DNA of 64,000 bases from Mesorhizobium temperatum (GTDB lineage: Bacteria; Pseudomonadota; Alphaproteobacteria; Rhizobiales; Rhizobiaceae): positions 62,001 to 126,000 of the forward strand of contig NZ_NPKJ01000075.1 in NCBI RefSeq assembly GCF_002284575.1, in the 5' to 3' direction. The notes under the pieces were generated by a model. That model worked only from the letters and a program-made list of their open reading frames with translations. It made no database searches and had not been told where the DNA came from. How positions within the stretch are numbered: the stretch's first letter is position 1; the number at the start of each line of letters is the position of its first letter. Of this stretch, positions 8,435-16,550 are shown one piece after another. Position numbers and translations under genes: made by a program.

Positions 8435-8530
8435 CTACTTCTTGGGAGGAATTTCAGCAGGCAGATACCGCGAAATTTCGAAGCCCGCAGCAACCTGGCA
8501 CATGGTCGGTTTCGTCCAGCTCTTCTTCAT
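8435..8530 (-). CDS. pqqA: PQQ precursor peptide
   Basis: A 31-residue peptide read directly from the minus strand. It begins MKKSWTKPTMCQ, contains the invariant core FEISRYLP with Glu18 and Tyr22 (the residues crosslinked to make PQQ), and ends PPKK. A purine-rich ribosome site (GGAG) precedes the ATG. The gap to pqqB allows the precursor to be made in excess, as in other pqq operons. The next gene upstream on the same strand is the CxxxCW protein. Confidence 0.97.
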   Translation of the reverse strand: MKKSWTKPTMCQVAAGFEISRYLPAEIPPKK

Positions 8531-8697
8531 GGCATTTCTCCTCTTCTACCAGCCCGAAGGGGCCGATCCTTTTCTCAGTCAACCATTGCTGGGCACCATT
8601 GCAATGGCTCGTCCATCAGCTCTCAAAATGGACAAATGAAACGGTAGGTTCTGAAAACTCGAAAAACAAGACGGTCGAAAACAACAATGCTCATGCT

Positions 8698-9255
8698 TCA
8701 ATTGCTGATCGCGTAAGGCTTCTTCTCCTCCAGCGGAAGGTTTGCACCTTCCCATCCATCGGCGCCGGGCGGATACCAGATCACCGATCTGTAGCCCCAT
8801 TCGACGGCCCGTTTCGCGGCATTCCAGGACATCCAGCAATTCGTCATGCAATAGAACAGAATAGCGCGCGACTTGTCGGGACCGGCTTCGGCCGCGAGGC
8901 CCTGGCGAAAATAACTGGCGGTCTCCTCGGAGATAGCGCCGTAACCGACATTGGCGAGCCAGGTGCTGCCTGGGATATCCTTTCTGATCGTGTCTCTCCA
9001 AATCGTTCCTGCCGGCAAATTAGCCGGCTTCGGCGTGTTCGGCATGACGTCGAAGAACACCGCCTTCTTCTCCCGCCACAGCGCCTCCGCCTCTGCCGTC
9101 GTCACCACGCTTGCGCCCCGCAGCGTCTGCGGCACCGGCGCCCGATAGTCGTCCATCCGGTAGCCGCCGGGCTCGGCGACATCGCCAGCCCACATCGGTT
9201 GGGTCAGACCCAGAAGGCCCGCAGCGACCAGCAAAATCGTCTCCTTTCCTCTCAT
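8698..9255 (-). CDS. PQQ-dependent catabolism-associated CXXCW-motif protein
   Basis: A 185-residue exported protein (hydrophobic signal to about residue 23, cleavage near MWA) with a rhodanese-like domain. The active loop reads FYCMTNCW (about residues 134-141), the cysteine pair plus tryptophan that names this family. Family members always travel with PQQ-dependent alcohol dehydrogenases; their reaction is not known, though a thiol or sulfur-transfer role would fit the fold. It sits between xoxJ and pqqA with a 10-base gap to xoxJ. A SoxYZ-like sulfur-carrier homologue is encoded a few kilobases away, which hints at a shared periplasmic thiol process. Confidence 0.88.
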   Translation of the reverse strand: MRGKETILLVAAGLLGLTQPMWAGDVAEPGGYRMDDYRAPVPQTLRGASVVTTAEAEALWREKKAVFFDVMPNTPKPANLPAGTIWRDTIRKDIPGSTWLANVGYGAISEETASYFRQGLAAEAGPDKSRAILFYCMTNCWMSWNAAKRAVEWGYRSVIWYPPGADGWEGANLPLEEKKPYAISN

Positions 9256-9265
9256 ACCGGTTTCG

Positions 9266-10129
9266 TCATTGCGTGATCGGATTATCGTGTTCGTCGATCA
9301 GCGGCACATTGTAGTCCAGCAGGATCCTGTTGATCTCCGCCTGGTTTTCCCTGATCACCCGGTTGAGCGTCCGCTTCCATTCCTGGTCGGATGGACGCAC
9401 GCCCATGGTGATGCGGTAGGACATGCGCGAGCCGGTTTTTTCCTTCACCAGCGGAACGATCATGAGATCGGCGCCGAGTTCCTTGGCATAGTAGCCTGCC
9501 ATCGGTCCCCACATGACAGCCGCATCGATCTTGCCGGCGAGCATGTCCTTGATCATGACCTCCCCCATGGAAGCGGTGAGGCGCGTATCCACCGCCAGCG
9601 GATAGATCTTTGCCTTTCGCAGGAGCTTGTTGGCGGCCATGTTGGCAGTCGGCGGCGTGCTTTCGACGACACCGATCTTCTTGCCGGTGAGTTTCGGATC
9701 CTCGATCGTCTCGACGCCTTCCATGCCGTTGCCCTTCGGGTGCACCAGCACATAGGAGGAGCGATAATAGGCGTTGGTGTTCTGCACCAGTTCATCGCCC
9801 TGGGCGTAACCCATGATGATGTCGCATCGGTTGGCCGCCAGCGTGTTGCGCACGAAGCCGGCGACAACAGGAAACCATGTATAGGCGACGGACTTCCGGC
9901 CGGTTTTCGCGGCAACCAGTTCGGCCAGCCTGTTTTCGAGGCCTTCGCCGCTCTCGTCGGTGAAGGGCATGTTTGAAGGATCGGCGCAGACGCGCAGAGT
10001 GTCGGGGTCGACCAGTTCTCCCGCGGCACCAAGGCCGGCGTCCTGCGCCTGGGAGTTCGAAGGCAGCAAGGCGAGTGCGCCGAGCATCGGCAGGACAAAG
10101 CGCAGCTTCAACGCATCACGGCCAATCAT
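9266..10129 (-). CDS. xoxJ: XoxJ periplasmic substrate-binding-like protein
   Basis: Periplasmic protein of the MoxJ/XoxJ family, built like a family-3 solute-binding protein and needed for activation or maturation of XoxF-type dehydrogenases. A signal peptide spans about residues 1-27 from the chosen start (cleavage near SQA). The body opens with LRVCADPSNMPF, the usual start of this family, and includes DIIMGY and GKKIGVVESTPP. The ATG at 10129 begins one base after the xoxG stop. The much longer frame to 10321 runs through xoxG and is rejected. The last residues are reached at 9266, ten bases before the CxxxCW gene. Confidence 0.93.
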   Translation of the reverse strand: MIGRDALKLRFVLPMLGALALLPSNSQAQDAGLGAAGELVDPDTLRVCADPSNMPFTDESGEGLENRLAELVAAKTGRKSVAYTWFPVVAGFVRNTLAANRCDIIMGYAQGDELVQNTNAYYRSSYVLVHPKGNGMEGVETIEDPKLTGKKIGVVESTPPTANMAANKLLRKAKIYPLAVDTRLTASMGEVMIKDMLAGKIDAAVMWGPMAGYYAKELGADLMIVPLVKEKTGSRMSYRITMGVRPSDQEWKRTLNRVIRENQAEINRILLDYNVPLIDEHDNPITQ

Positions 10130-10130
10130 A

Positions 10131-10655
10131 TCATCCACCCATACAGGATGCTTCGGCATCCTTCGCTGCCTGTGGCTTGTCTGATTTCTTCGGCGGCCTG
10201 CCGCGGGGCGCCGCACCGTCGGCGCGGGCACGCAGATAGACGTAGAGATCATCCATGTAGCAATAGACGTTCTTGTTGTCGCCGAAAGCGGGCATGACAT
10301 TCTCCTTGCCGCCGCCGACATTCTTGCGGCCTTCGGCGACGATCGAGAGGAACGTGGCGTAGTCCATGGTTTTCAAGCTGTTGACCAAGGCCGGCGCATA
10401 GCTCGAACCTGTGCCGTCCGGTCCGTGACAGACATGGCAATCGGAGTGATACCGGCGGTAACCGCTGAACGTATACCAATCGACGGTTCCTTTTTCGATC
10501 TTGTAGGTCGGATTACCCTCCGCATCCAAATACTTGCCGTCCTCTTCCGTCACCGCCTTGGCTTTTTCCGCGCTGTCCGAGGCCTGCGCGAGACTTGAGC
10601 TTGCCAGAGGCAGCAGAGCCAGAACGAGAGCGGAAATTACAATGCGAACGGACAT
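10131..10655 (-). CDS. xoxG: Cytochrome cL partner of XoxF
   Basis: Periplasmic c-type cytochrome that accepts electrons from XoxF. It has a signal peptide to about residue 26, one heme motif CHVCH (Cys73, Cys76, His77) and a likely axial Met121 in NVMPAFGD. The acidic region TEEDGKYLDAEGNP before the heme and the WYTFSGYRRYHSDC lead are typical of the XoxG/MxaG family. The C-terminal tail is Lys/Pro/Ala rich and has an isolated cysteine near the end. It lies 180 bases downstream of xoxF, with a strong hairpin in the gap. Confidence 0.95.
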   Translation of the reverse strand: MSVRIVISALVLALLPLASSSLAQASDSAEKAKAVTEEDGKYLDAEGNPTYKIEKGTVDWYTFSGYRRYHSDCHVCHGPDGTGSSYAPALVNSLKTMDYATFLSIVAEGRKNVGGGKENVMPAFGDNKNVYCYMDDLYVYLRARADGAAPRGRPPKKSDKPQAAKDAEASCMGG

Positions 10656-10739
10656 TCAGACTCTTCCTTCATTTGCCACGGACACGGGTTTGCTGTCGTG
10701 AAGCGGCATTGATCGATGTTTTGGGTGCGCGACGAAATC

Positions 10740-10777
10740 GAGAGCCCGGTCCTGGCTTCCCGGTGATCCGGGCTCTC
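10740..10777. promoter_or_regulatory. Hairpin between xoxF and xoxG
   Basis: A perfect 10-base inverted repeat (GAGAGCCCGG at 10740-10749, CCGGGCTCTC at 10768-10777) encloses an 18-base loop. In the direction of xoxF transcription it is followed by only a weak T-rich stretch, so it may act as a partial terminator or an mRNA-stabilising end that gives more XoxF than XoxG. The role is inferred. Confidence 0.5.
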
Positions 10778-10835
10778 GCTTTTCAAGCCTTGGTCTTTTT
10801 CACAAGACCCGAGGCGTGCCTAAGGTTCCCGTGTA

Positions 10836-12734
10836 TCAGTCCGGGAGACCGAAGACGGTGAGCTGGCCGCCCAGCGTCGTGTAGTCGGCAAGTGCTGCGT
10901 AGCCACCGACCGCGCCCAGACCAGCAGTTCCAACGACCGCGGTCTCGTCGCCTTGCTCACGGCCCTGATCGACGGCGCCATGCCAGGCAGCGGCGTTTTC
11001 GGGCGAAAGCAGTCCACCTGCCAGACCGATACCGGCCCATCCACCGACGCCGGACAGAACGGCGATGTACTGCTTGCCGCCATGCTCGTAGGCCGTGATG
11101 TTGCCGATGATGCCGGACGGGGTCTTGAACTTGTAAAGTTCGTTGCCGTCATGATCGACCGCCTTGATGTAGCCTTCGAGCGTGCCGTAGAAGACGACGT
11201 CGCCGTCGGTTGCCAGCGCGCCCGACCACACCGAGAACTTCTCGGGCTTCGACCAGACGATCTCGCCCTTGGCCGCATCCCAGGCAATGAAGTTGCCCAT
11301 GTGGTCCTCACCAGGGGGAGGATACATCGACACGGTGGCGCCCACGTAAGGCTGGCCGGCAGTGTAGCTCACCTTGTAAGGCTCATAGTCCATGCAGACA
11401 TGGTTTGTCGGTACGTAGAACAGCCCCGTCTTCGGCGAATAGGCCGCCGGTTGCTGGTCCTTGGTTCCAAGCGCCGCCGGGCAGATGCCCGTCGAGTTGG
11501 TGTCTTCGCCGTTCGCCTGGGTCGAATATTTGGCCACGACCTGCGGGCGGCCATACTGGTCGCTGCTGGGGTCCATGTTGACTTCCGTCGCCCAGTTCAC
11601 TGCCGGATCGTATTTCTTGGCGACGAGAAGTTCGCCACTGGCGCGATCCATGGTGTAGGCAAAGCCATTGCGGTCAAAATGCACCAGCACGTCGTGCTTG
11701 GCGCCGTTGACCTCCATGCCGTCGACGAGAATCATCTCGTTGACGCCGTCAAAGTCCCACTCGTCATGCGGGGTCATCTGGTAGAGCCATTTGGCAACAC
11801 CAGTATCCGCATCGCGAGCCATGATCGTCATCGACCAGCGATTGTCGCCTGGGCGCTGCACCGGGTTCCATGTCGAGGGATTGCCGGTACCATAGTAAAC
11901 CAGGTTCAGCTTGGGATCATAGGAATACCATCCCCATGTCGTGCCGCCGCCTGTCTTCCACTGTTCGCCTTCCCAGGTGTTCGTGCCGGAATCCTTTCCG
12001 ACAGGTTTGCCGAGATGGGTGGTCTTTTCGGGATCGATCAGGGTGTCTGCGTCCGGACCTTCCGAATAGGCCTTCCAGGCGAGCTTGCCGTCTGCCAGAT
12101 TGTAGGCGGCCAGCCAGCCGCGAACGCCGAATTCAGCGCCGGAGACGCCGACGAGCACCTTGTCCTTGACGACCACAGGCGCTGACGTACCGGATTCGCC
12201 CTTTCCGCCGTCGGTCTGCTCGCCGTTCTTGACTGACCAGACGACCTTGCCGGTCTTGGCATCGAGCGCCACGACGGTGGTGTCGGCCTGGTTTAGAATG
12301 ATCTTGCCGTCACCATAGGCGACGCCACGATTGACCGTGTCGCAGCACATGATCCCAATGACATTGGGGTCTTGCTTGGGCTCGTATTTCCAGAGGATCT
12401 TTCCATCATTGTTGAGATCGAGAGCATAGACGGTGTTCGGGAACGGCGCGTGAACGTACATCACATCGCCGATGATCAGCGGCCCGCCTTCATGGCCGCG
12501 CAGCACGCCAGTGGAGAAGCTCCACTTGACCTGCAGGTTCTTCACATTGTCCTTGGTGATCTGGTTAAGTTTGGAAAAGCGGGTGTTGGCGTAGTCACCC
12601 GTCTGCATCACCCAGTCCTTGGGATTTTCGGCCATTTTCATCAGTTCTTCATTGGCCGACGTCATGTGGACCGCGCCGAACGACATGAGCGCCGCGGTCG
12701 TTAGTAGGTAGGCAGTTTTCGCAAGTACACGCAT
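10836..12734 (-). CDS. xoxF: Lanthanide-dependent methanol dehydrogenase XoxF
   Basis: PQQ-containing periplasmic eight-bladed propeller enzyme that oxidises methanol to formaldehyde (some XoxF enzymes go further to formate). A signal peptide covers about residues 1-28. The adjacent cysteines Cys130-Cys131 form the disulfide over PQQ. Glu201, Asn285 and Asp327 match the metal ligands and catalytic Asp, and the extra Asp329 (WDFDG) is the hallmark of lanthanide-type enzymes absent from calcium MxaF. The start at 12734 is chosen because GGGAGG lies at the right distance upstream; a GTG at 12755 is unlikely. No MxaF or MxaI small subunit is encoded nearby. It heads the xoxFGJ-CxxxCW-pqqABCDE series. 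Confidence 0.97.
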   Translation of the reverse strand: MRVLAKTAYLLTTAALMSFGAVHMTSANEELMKMAENPKDWVMQTGDYANTRFSKLNQITKDNVKNLQVKWSFSTGVLRGHEGGPLIIGDVMYVHAPFPNTVYALDLNNDGKILWKYEPKQDPNVIGIMCCDTVNRGVAYGDGKIILNQADTTVVALDAKTGKVVWSVKNGEQTDGGKGESGTSAPVVVKDKVLVGVSGAEFGVRGWLAAYNLADGKLAWKAYSEGPDADTLIDPEKTTHLGKPVGKDSGTNTWEGEQWKTGGGTTWGWYSYDPKLNLVYYGTGNPSTWNPVQRPGDNRWSMTIMARDADTGVAKWLYQMTPHDEWDFDGVNEMILVDGMEVNGAKHDVLVHFDRNGFAYTMDRASGELLVAKKYDPAVNWATEVNMDPSSDQYGRPQVVAKYSTQANGEDTNSTGICPAALGTKDQQPAAYSPKTGLFYVPTNHVCMDYEPYKVSYTAGQPYVGATVSMYPPPGEDHMGNFIAWDAAKGEIVWSKPEKFSVWSGALATDGDVVFYGTLEGYIKAVDHDGNELYKFKTPSGIIGNITAYEHGGKQYIAVLSGVGGWAGIGLAGGLLSPENAAAWHGAVDQGREQGDETAVVGTAGLGAVGGYAALADYTTLGGQLTVFGLPD

Positions 12735-13407
12735 CAAAGTCCTCCCAGGGTTCACAATGACGAATCGTCCGTCGAGCCCACGAGGGCTTGCCCAAGCGAT
12801 TCATGTGGGGGAAGTATTTCCGGCAGCGTGTCACGACCTAAGCCGAATGAGCAGAGGGCACCGTTACTGCCCATCCCACTTGGCCTACGAAAGACTGTCG
12901 CCGCTCCCTAATGACGGTGACGCCCTTGAAGCCGGAAACAGGATGAAGCTATGTCATCCCCAGGCGGAAGGCAAGAAAAATCACTTCCGTCTATGTTGCA
13001 CTGCAATATAGAGAAATAAATATGAAAAAACCCAGACAGAAAGCTATTGTTCGACTGTGAATGAAGCGCGATTTATATAAGTTGCCAAATTTTGCGTATT
13101 TTTTTGGCAAAATGTATTGATTTCTATTTGCGAATATTCCTCAGAGCATATGGGTTTAAGTATGCGCGTGTCGCTCGAGGTGCCGATAGTGGAGGAGACA
13201 TGAAATGAAGGTCAGCACCAGGATTAGGAGCGGAAATTCGTGCTGTCGGGGAGGCCTTTTGCCGGCCGGTACGGCCCTGCTCCTTTGGTACTATACGGCC
13301 TGCATGAGAACTTGACTGGCGTGGTGGCACGAGGCCAACTGGTGCGGTGATCTGTGTCGATCCATCGGGCTCGATCTATCACGTCCGGGCCAATCGGAGG
13401 GTTCCCC
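12735..13407. promoter_or_regulatory. AT-rich divergent control region upstream of xoxF
   Basis: A 673-base gap between divergent xoxF and a secreted-protein gene. No ORF is convincing. From about 13007 to 13140 it is strikingly AT-rich against a GC-rich background. It holds an 11-base palindrome TTGCACTGCAA (12996-13006) and an inverted repeat TTGCCAAA (13082-13089) with TTTGGCAA (13103-13110). These are candidate regulator sites or promoter elements for xoxF; no regulator gene is linked in the window. Confidence 0.45.
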
Positions 13408-13761
13408 ATGCTCAGATATGTCGGCTTTTCGACCTTGCCGCTGTTGCTTACATCGGCCCTGGCCTTCGCCAATCCGGCCGGCGCCGCCGGAGATTATCCG
13501 ACGACGACGATTGTCGACTATGTGCTCGGCTGCATGCAGACGAATGGCCAGACACGCCAGGCGCTGGAGAACTGTTCCTGCTCGATCGACGTCATCGCCT
13601 CGATCCTTCCGTTCGAGGATTATGAAAGGGCCGAGACCTTCAAGAGCATGTCCCTGACGACAGGGGAGCGTTCGGGACTGTTTCGCGAAAGCGCGCCGGC
13701 AAAAGCCGCAAGCACGGAACTGAAGCGCGCGCAGGCGGAAGCCGACGTGCGCTGCTTTTAG
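13408..13761 (+). CDS. Small secreted cysteine-containing protein next to xoxF
   Basis: A 117-residue protein with a clear signal peptide (MLRYVGFSTLPLLLTSALAF, cleavage near AGA at about residue 27). The mature part contains YVLGCMQTN and NCSCSIDVIAS, that is Cys residues spaced so that two disulfides could form, and a final cysteine two residues from the end. I do not recognise a named family. It is divergent from xoxF across the AT-rich control region. Its periplasmic location and Cys content fit an accessory role in quinoprotein maturation, but this rests on context only. The ATG at 13408 is chosen over 13354 because the signal peptide begins there. Confidence 0.75.
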   Translation: MLRYVGFSTLPLLLTSALAFANPAGAAGDYPTTTIVDYVLGCMQTNGQTRQALENCSCSIDVIASILPFEDYERAETFKSMSLTTGERSGLFRESAPAKAASTELKRAQAEADVRCF

Positions 13762-13821
13762 ACCGTGCCTTGGTAAGAGCGGCGACGGCGGGAGACAACC
13801 GCCGTATTCGGTTTCGAGGCT

Positions 13822-14685
13822 TCAGAGCCCCGTAGCCTCCAGTGGCCATTGATTGCGAAACACCTTGCCGTCGGTATCGATCGCTTCGACCTGGATATCG
13901 CCAGTGCCGTGCGCGGTGAAATCGAACCGGAAATTGGGGTCTTCCGAAATCGATATTCCACCTTCCATCGAGAGGATCGGCCGGTCTGCCTGCGAGATCG
14001 ACAGTTTCTGAACAAAATGCGCGGGGATGAAATACTGGGTCAGTGGATTCCGCTGCAGGCCCGAATTGTTCGGGTGCCGGATCATCAGCTGCAATTCCTG
14101 CGCCTTTGTCATCGTCTCTTGCGGCGGGAATTGGCGCAGCTTCATCTGCCCCATCGTCGCCATCGCCTCGTCCTGGTTCTTGACTGCCGGGGCGGAGCAT
14201 CCGCCTGACGCCTTGACGAAGGTCTGCGCCATGTGGAGTTCGCCGCCCTGCGTCTCTGCTATGGCGCGCAAATAGGAATAGTCGTTGACGCGCACGCGCG
14301 TCGACAGATGCGTCACGCCGGCGTCCTTGCCGATCTGGAACGTCGCCGCCACCGGTGCTGGATTGACGTCGATGATCAAGGTGACGGATTTGATGCCGTC
14401 GGGCGCCTTGGCCGGGTCGATATAGATGTCGACGGGCACGATCGCGGCATCCTGCGCCCGCTTCGGGGCCTCGACCCTGACGACGCCGGTATCGATCAGA
14501 ATTGCCCGATCGCCGAACACGTCGCCTTTCAAATCCTGCCAGATCCTGTCCGAAGACGCGGCTGTTTGCTGCGCGTTGGCGGCTCCGGAGGAGCCAAAGA
14601 ACGTGCCGACGGCCAGGATGATCGCGGCGAAGATGGCTGCGAGCGGCAAGACGAGCTGCCGGCTCCGGTAAGCGTGGTTTTGCAT
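13822..14685 (-). CDS. Quinoprotein dehydrogenase-associated SoxYZ-like carrier
   Basis: A 287-residue exported fusion of a SoxY-like and a SoxZ-like domain. A hydrophobic signal covers about residues 12-38. The SoxY-like half ends with the motif GGCSAP (Gly161-Gly162-Cys163), equivalent to the swinging-arm cysteine that carries sulfur intermediates in thiosulfate oxidation. The SoxZ-like half (about 176-287) includes KAQELQLMIRHPNNSG and HPM-like carrier-binding strands. In this family the partners are not thiosulfate genes but PQQ dehydrogenases. What is carried on the cysteine is unknown. It is 116 bases downstream of the metallohydrolase gene on the same strand. Confidence 0.88.
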   Translation of the reverse strand: MQNHAYRSRQLVLPLAAIFAAIILAVGTFFGSSGAANAQQTAASSDRIWQDLKGDVFGDRAILIDTGVVRVEAPKRAQDAAIVPVDIYIDPAKAPDGIKSVTLIIDVNPAPVAATFQIGKDAGVTHLSTRVRVNDYSYLRAIAETQGGELHMAQTFVKASGGCSAPAVKNQDEAMATMGQMKLRQFPPQETMTKAQELQLMIRHPNNSGLQRNPLTQYFIPAHFVQKLSISQADRPILSMEGGISISEDPNFRFDFTAHGTGDIQVEAIDTDGKVFRNQWPLEATGL

Positions 14686-14801
14686 TTCGATGCCTCCACC
14701 AATGTCAGAGAGGTGGTGCCCAGGCGTGTCGAGGATAAGCCTTTGACGATGCGTTTGGCAAATCGATCCACTTCATCCCGCCCAGCGCTTATCGGTGTGA
14801 T

Positions 14802-15773
14802 CTATTCCCATTCGAGTTCGGCAAAGGCGGCCGTTGCATTGCGTTCATTGTAGTCGTCGAACAGATGCCAATTGCCCCGTTCGCTTGCGCCGGCGGTCTT
14901 GACTGCTTCGCTGAGCGGTATGCCGTCGGCGATCGCCTTGCGAATATCGCGCGCCAGAACCTCGAAATAGCGCCGCTCCGCCGTCAGCGCCTCCGGCCAG
15001 TCGGCCGGCACCGGGCCATGACCCGGCACGACGCGCGCGGCGCCGATCGCGGCGAGCGCATCCATCTGGCGGAGCCAGCCAAGCAGCGATCCGTCGAGCG
15101 TCGGCAAGGAGCCTATGAAAACGAGATCGCCGGCAAACAGGGTGCGGGTCGCGCTGTCGAAGACGGTCAGGTCGTTGTCGGTGTGAGCCGCCTTCCTTGC
15201 CTGCAGTTCGAGCATGCGCCCGCCGAGATCGAGCTGCAGGCGATCATCGACCAGCATCGTCGGCGGGATGATCTCGATCCCTTTCATGAGCGTATCGCCG
15301 ATCTGTTCGCGAAAACTTTGCAGGTAGAACGCGCCGCGTGCCTCGAGCGCGCGCGGCAGATTGCGATGGCCGACAATGGTGGCGCCGATCTCCCGGAACG
15401 CCGCATTGCCGAAGATGTGGTCGGGGTGCATATGGGTGTTGATCAGGTAGCGAACCGGCTTGGCGCTTATCTTGCCGATCGCGGCGATGAGGGCGTTCGC
15501 CTCGATCAGGCTGCCGCCGCTGTCGATGACGGCAACGGCGTCGGTGCCGACGACGACGCCCAGGTTCGAGATCGCGCCCTGGTTAGCGACGCTCATCAAT
15601 TCATCGACGCCCTGGAAGGCGAAGACGCCGTCGGCGACTTTCCTGAGCTTGAATTCAAGGCCGCCGACAGCGGCGAGAGCGGCCCGCCCGAGGCAACAGG
15701 GCAGCATCGCGGCACTGACCGCGGTGCAGGCGAAGCCATTCACAAGCTTGCGTCTTGTCCTATCGATCGGCAC
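14802..15773 (-). CDS. Quinoprotein relay system zinc metallohydrolase
   Basis: A 323-residue metallo-beta-lactamase-fold hydrolase. The zinc motif NTHMHPDH (His114, His116, Asp118, His119) is intact, followed by HTDNDLTVF, FAGDLVF and VPGHGPV with the further metal ligands. The N-terminus has a twin-arginine-like signal (RTRRKLVNGFA), so it is probably exported folded. It belongs to the group always found with SoxYZ-like carriers and PQQ dehydrogenases, where it may release a group from the carrier cysteine. It lies 36 bases after the ABC ATPase gene. Confidence 0.88.
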   Translation of the reverse strand: MPIDRTRRKLVNGFACTAVSAAMLPCCLGRAALAAVGGLEFKLRKVADGVFAFQGVDELMSVANQGAISNLGVVVGTDAVAVIDSGGSLIEANALIAAIGKISAKPVRYLINTHMHPDHIFGNAAFREIGATIVGHRNLPRALEARGAFYLQSFREQIGDTLMKGIEIIPPTMLVDDRLQLDLGGRMLELQARKAAHTDNDLTVFDSATRTLFAGDLVFIGSLPTLDGSLLGWLRQMDALAAIGAARVVPGHGPVPADWPEALTAERRYFEVLARDIRKAIADGIPLSEAVKTAGASERGNWHLFDDYNERNATAAFAELEWE

Positions 15774-15809
15774 GGCTTCCCCCTATATGCATTCCGAATT
15801 GCAAGGCGA

Positions 15810-16550
15810 TCAGGCCACGCCCGGAAATTTTTGGTGGAACGACCGCAGAAGGTCGCTCATCACCTGTGGATTGCGATAGTGCCGCGGCAGCCTTACGTCG
15901 AACATGCCGAGCACATGGGCTGGCCGCTGCGCGAGAACGATGATGCGGTCCGACAGCATCAGCGCCTCGCGCAGATTGTGGGTTACCATCAGGGCGGTCG
16001 TAGGCCGCGCCGACCACACGGTCAAAAGCAGGTGCCGAAGCCGCTCGGCGGTCCGTTCGTCGAGCGAGGCGAAGGGTTCGTCCAGGAAAAGCACCGCCGG
16101 TTCGGTGGCGAAGGCCCTGGCAAGTGCTGCCCTGCGCGCAAGGCCGAGCGAAAGCTCCGCCGGATAGAGCGAGCGCATGCTGGCGAGGCCGAGCGTGTCG
16201 AACAGCCCGTCGAGGTTCTTCGTTCTCAGGCTTTTCGGCAGCGCCAGCCTGACATTCTGCTCCACCGTCCGCCATGGCAGCAAGGTCGGCTCCTGGAACA
16301 CGGCGGCGATCCGGTTGGAGCCGCCCTCAGGCAGCTGGAAGGAGCCGGAAAAGTCCTTGTCCAATCCAAGCAGGATGCGCAGCGTCGTGGTCTTGCCGCA
16401 GCCCGACGGCCCCAGCAAGCAGGCGAATTCGCCTTGCCGGACCTCGAAGGAAAGGTCCTGGAGCGCCGTGATCGAGACGCCTTGCGCGGACTTGAAGGTC
16501 TTTTCGGCGATGTCGACCCTAAGCGGGACGACGGCGCCAACGGGTTGCAT
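15810..16550 (-). CDS. ABC transporter ATP-binding protein, NitT/TauT type
   Basis: A 246-residue nucleotide-binding subunit. Walker A is GPSGCGKTT, Walker B is AVLFLDEPFASLD, and the switch histidine is in VTHNLREAL. The signature loop reads LSLGLARR instead of LSGGQ, a weaker form that may lower ATPase activity. Sequence and partners match the SsuB/TauB group. The start at 16550 (MQPVGAV) is chosen over a TTG at 16589; either overlaps the permease gene. It forms a unit with the permease and substrate-binding protein upstream. Its substrate is unknown, but the location suggests a role in quinoprotein function, for example import or retrieval of a periplasmic compound. Confidence 0.9.
   Translation of the reverse strand: MQPVGAVVPLRVDIAEKTFKSAQGVSITALQDLSFEVRQGEFACLLGPSGCGKTTTLRILLGLDKDFSGSFQLPEGGSNRIAAVFQEPTLLPWRTVEQNVRLALPKSLRTKNLDGLFDTLGLASMRSLYPAELSLGLARRAALARAFATEPAVLFLDEPFASLDERTAERLRHLLLTVWSARPTTALMVTHNLREALMLSDRIIVLAQRPAHVLGMFDVRLPRHYRNPQVMSDLLRSFHQKFPGVA

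Noticed and set aside
8281..9276. Plus-strand ORF of 331 codons with two CxxC-like pairs (CPLC, CPRC)
   Set aside because: It is antisense to pqqA and the CxxxCW gene, which have clear family motifs, so the cysteine pairs are chance.
10953..12185. 410-codon plus-strand ORF
   Set aside because: Antisense shadow of xoxF; high-GC codon structure keeps the opposite frame open.
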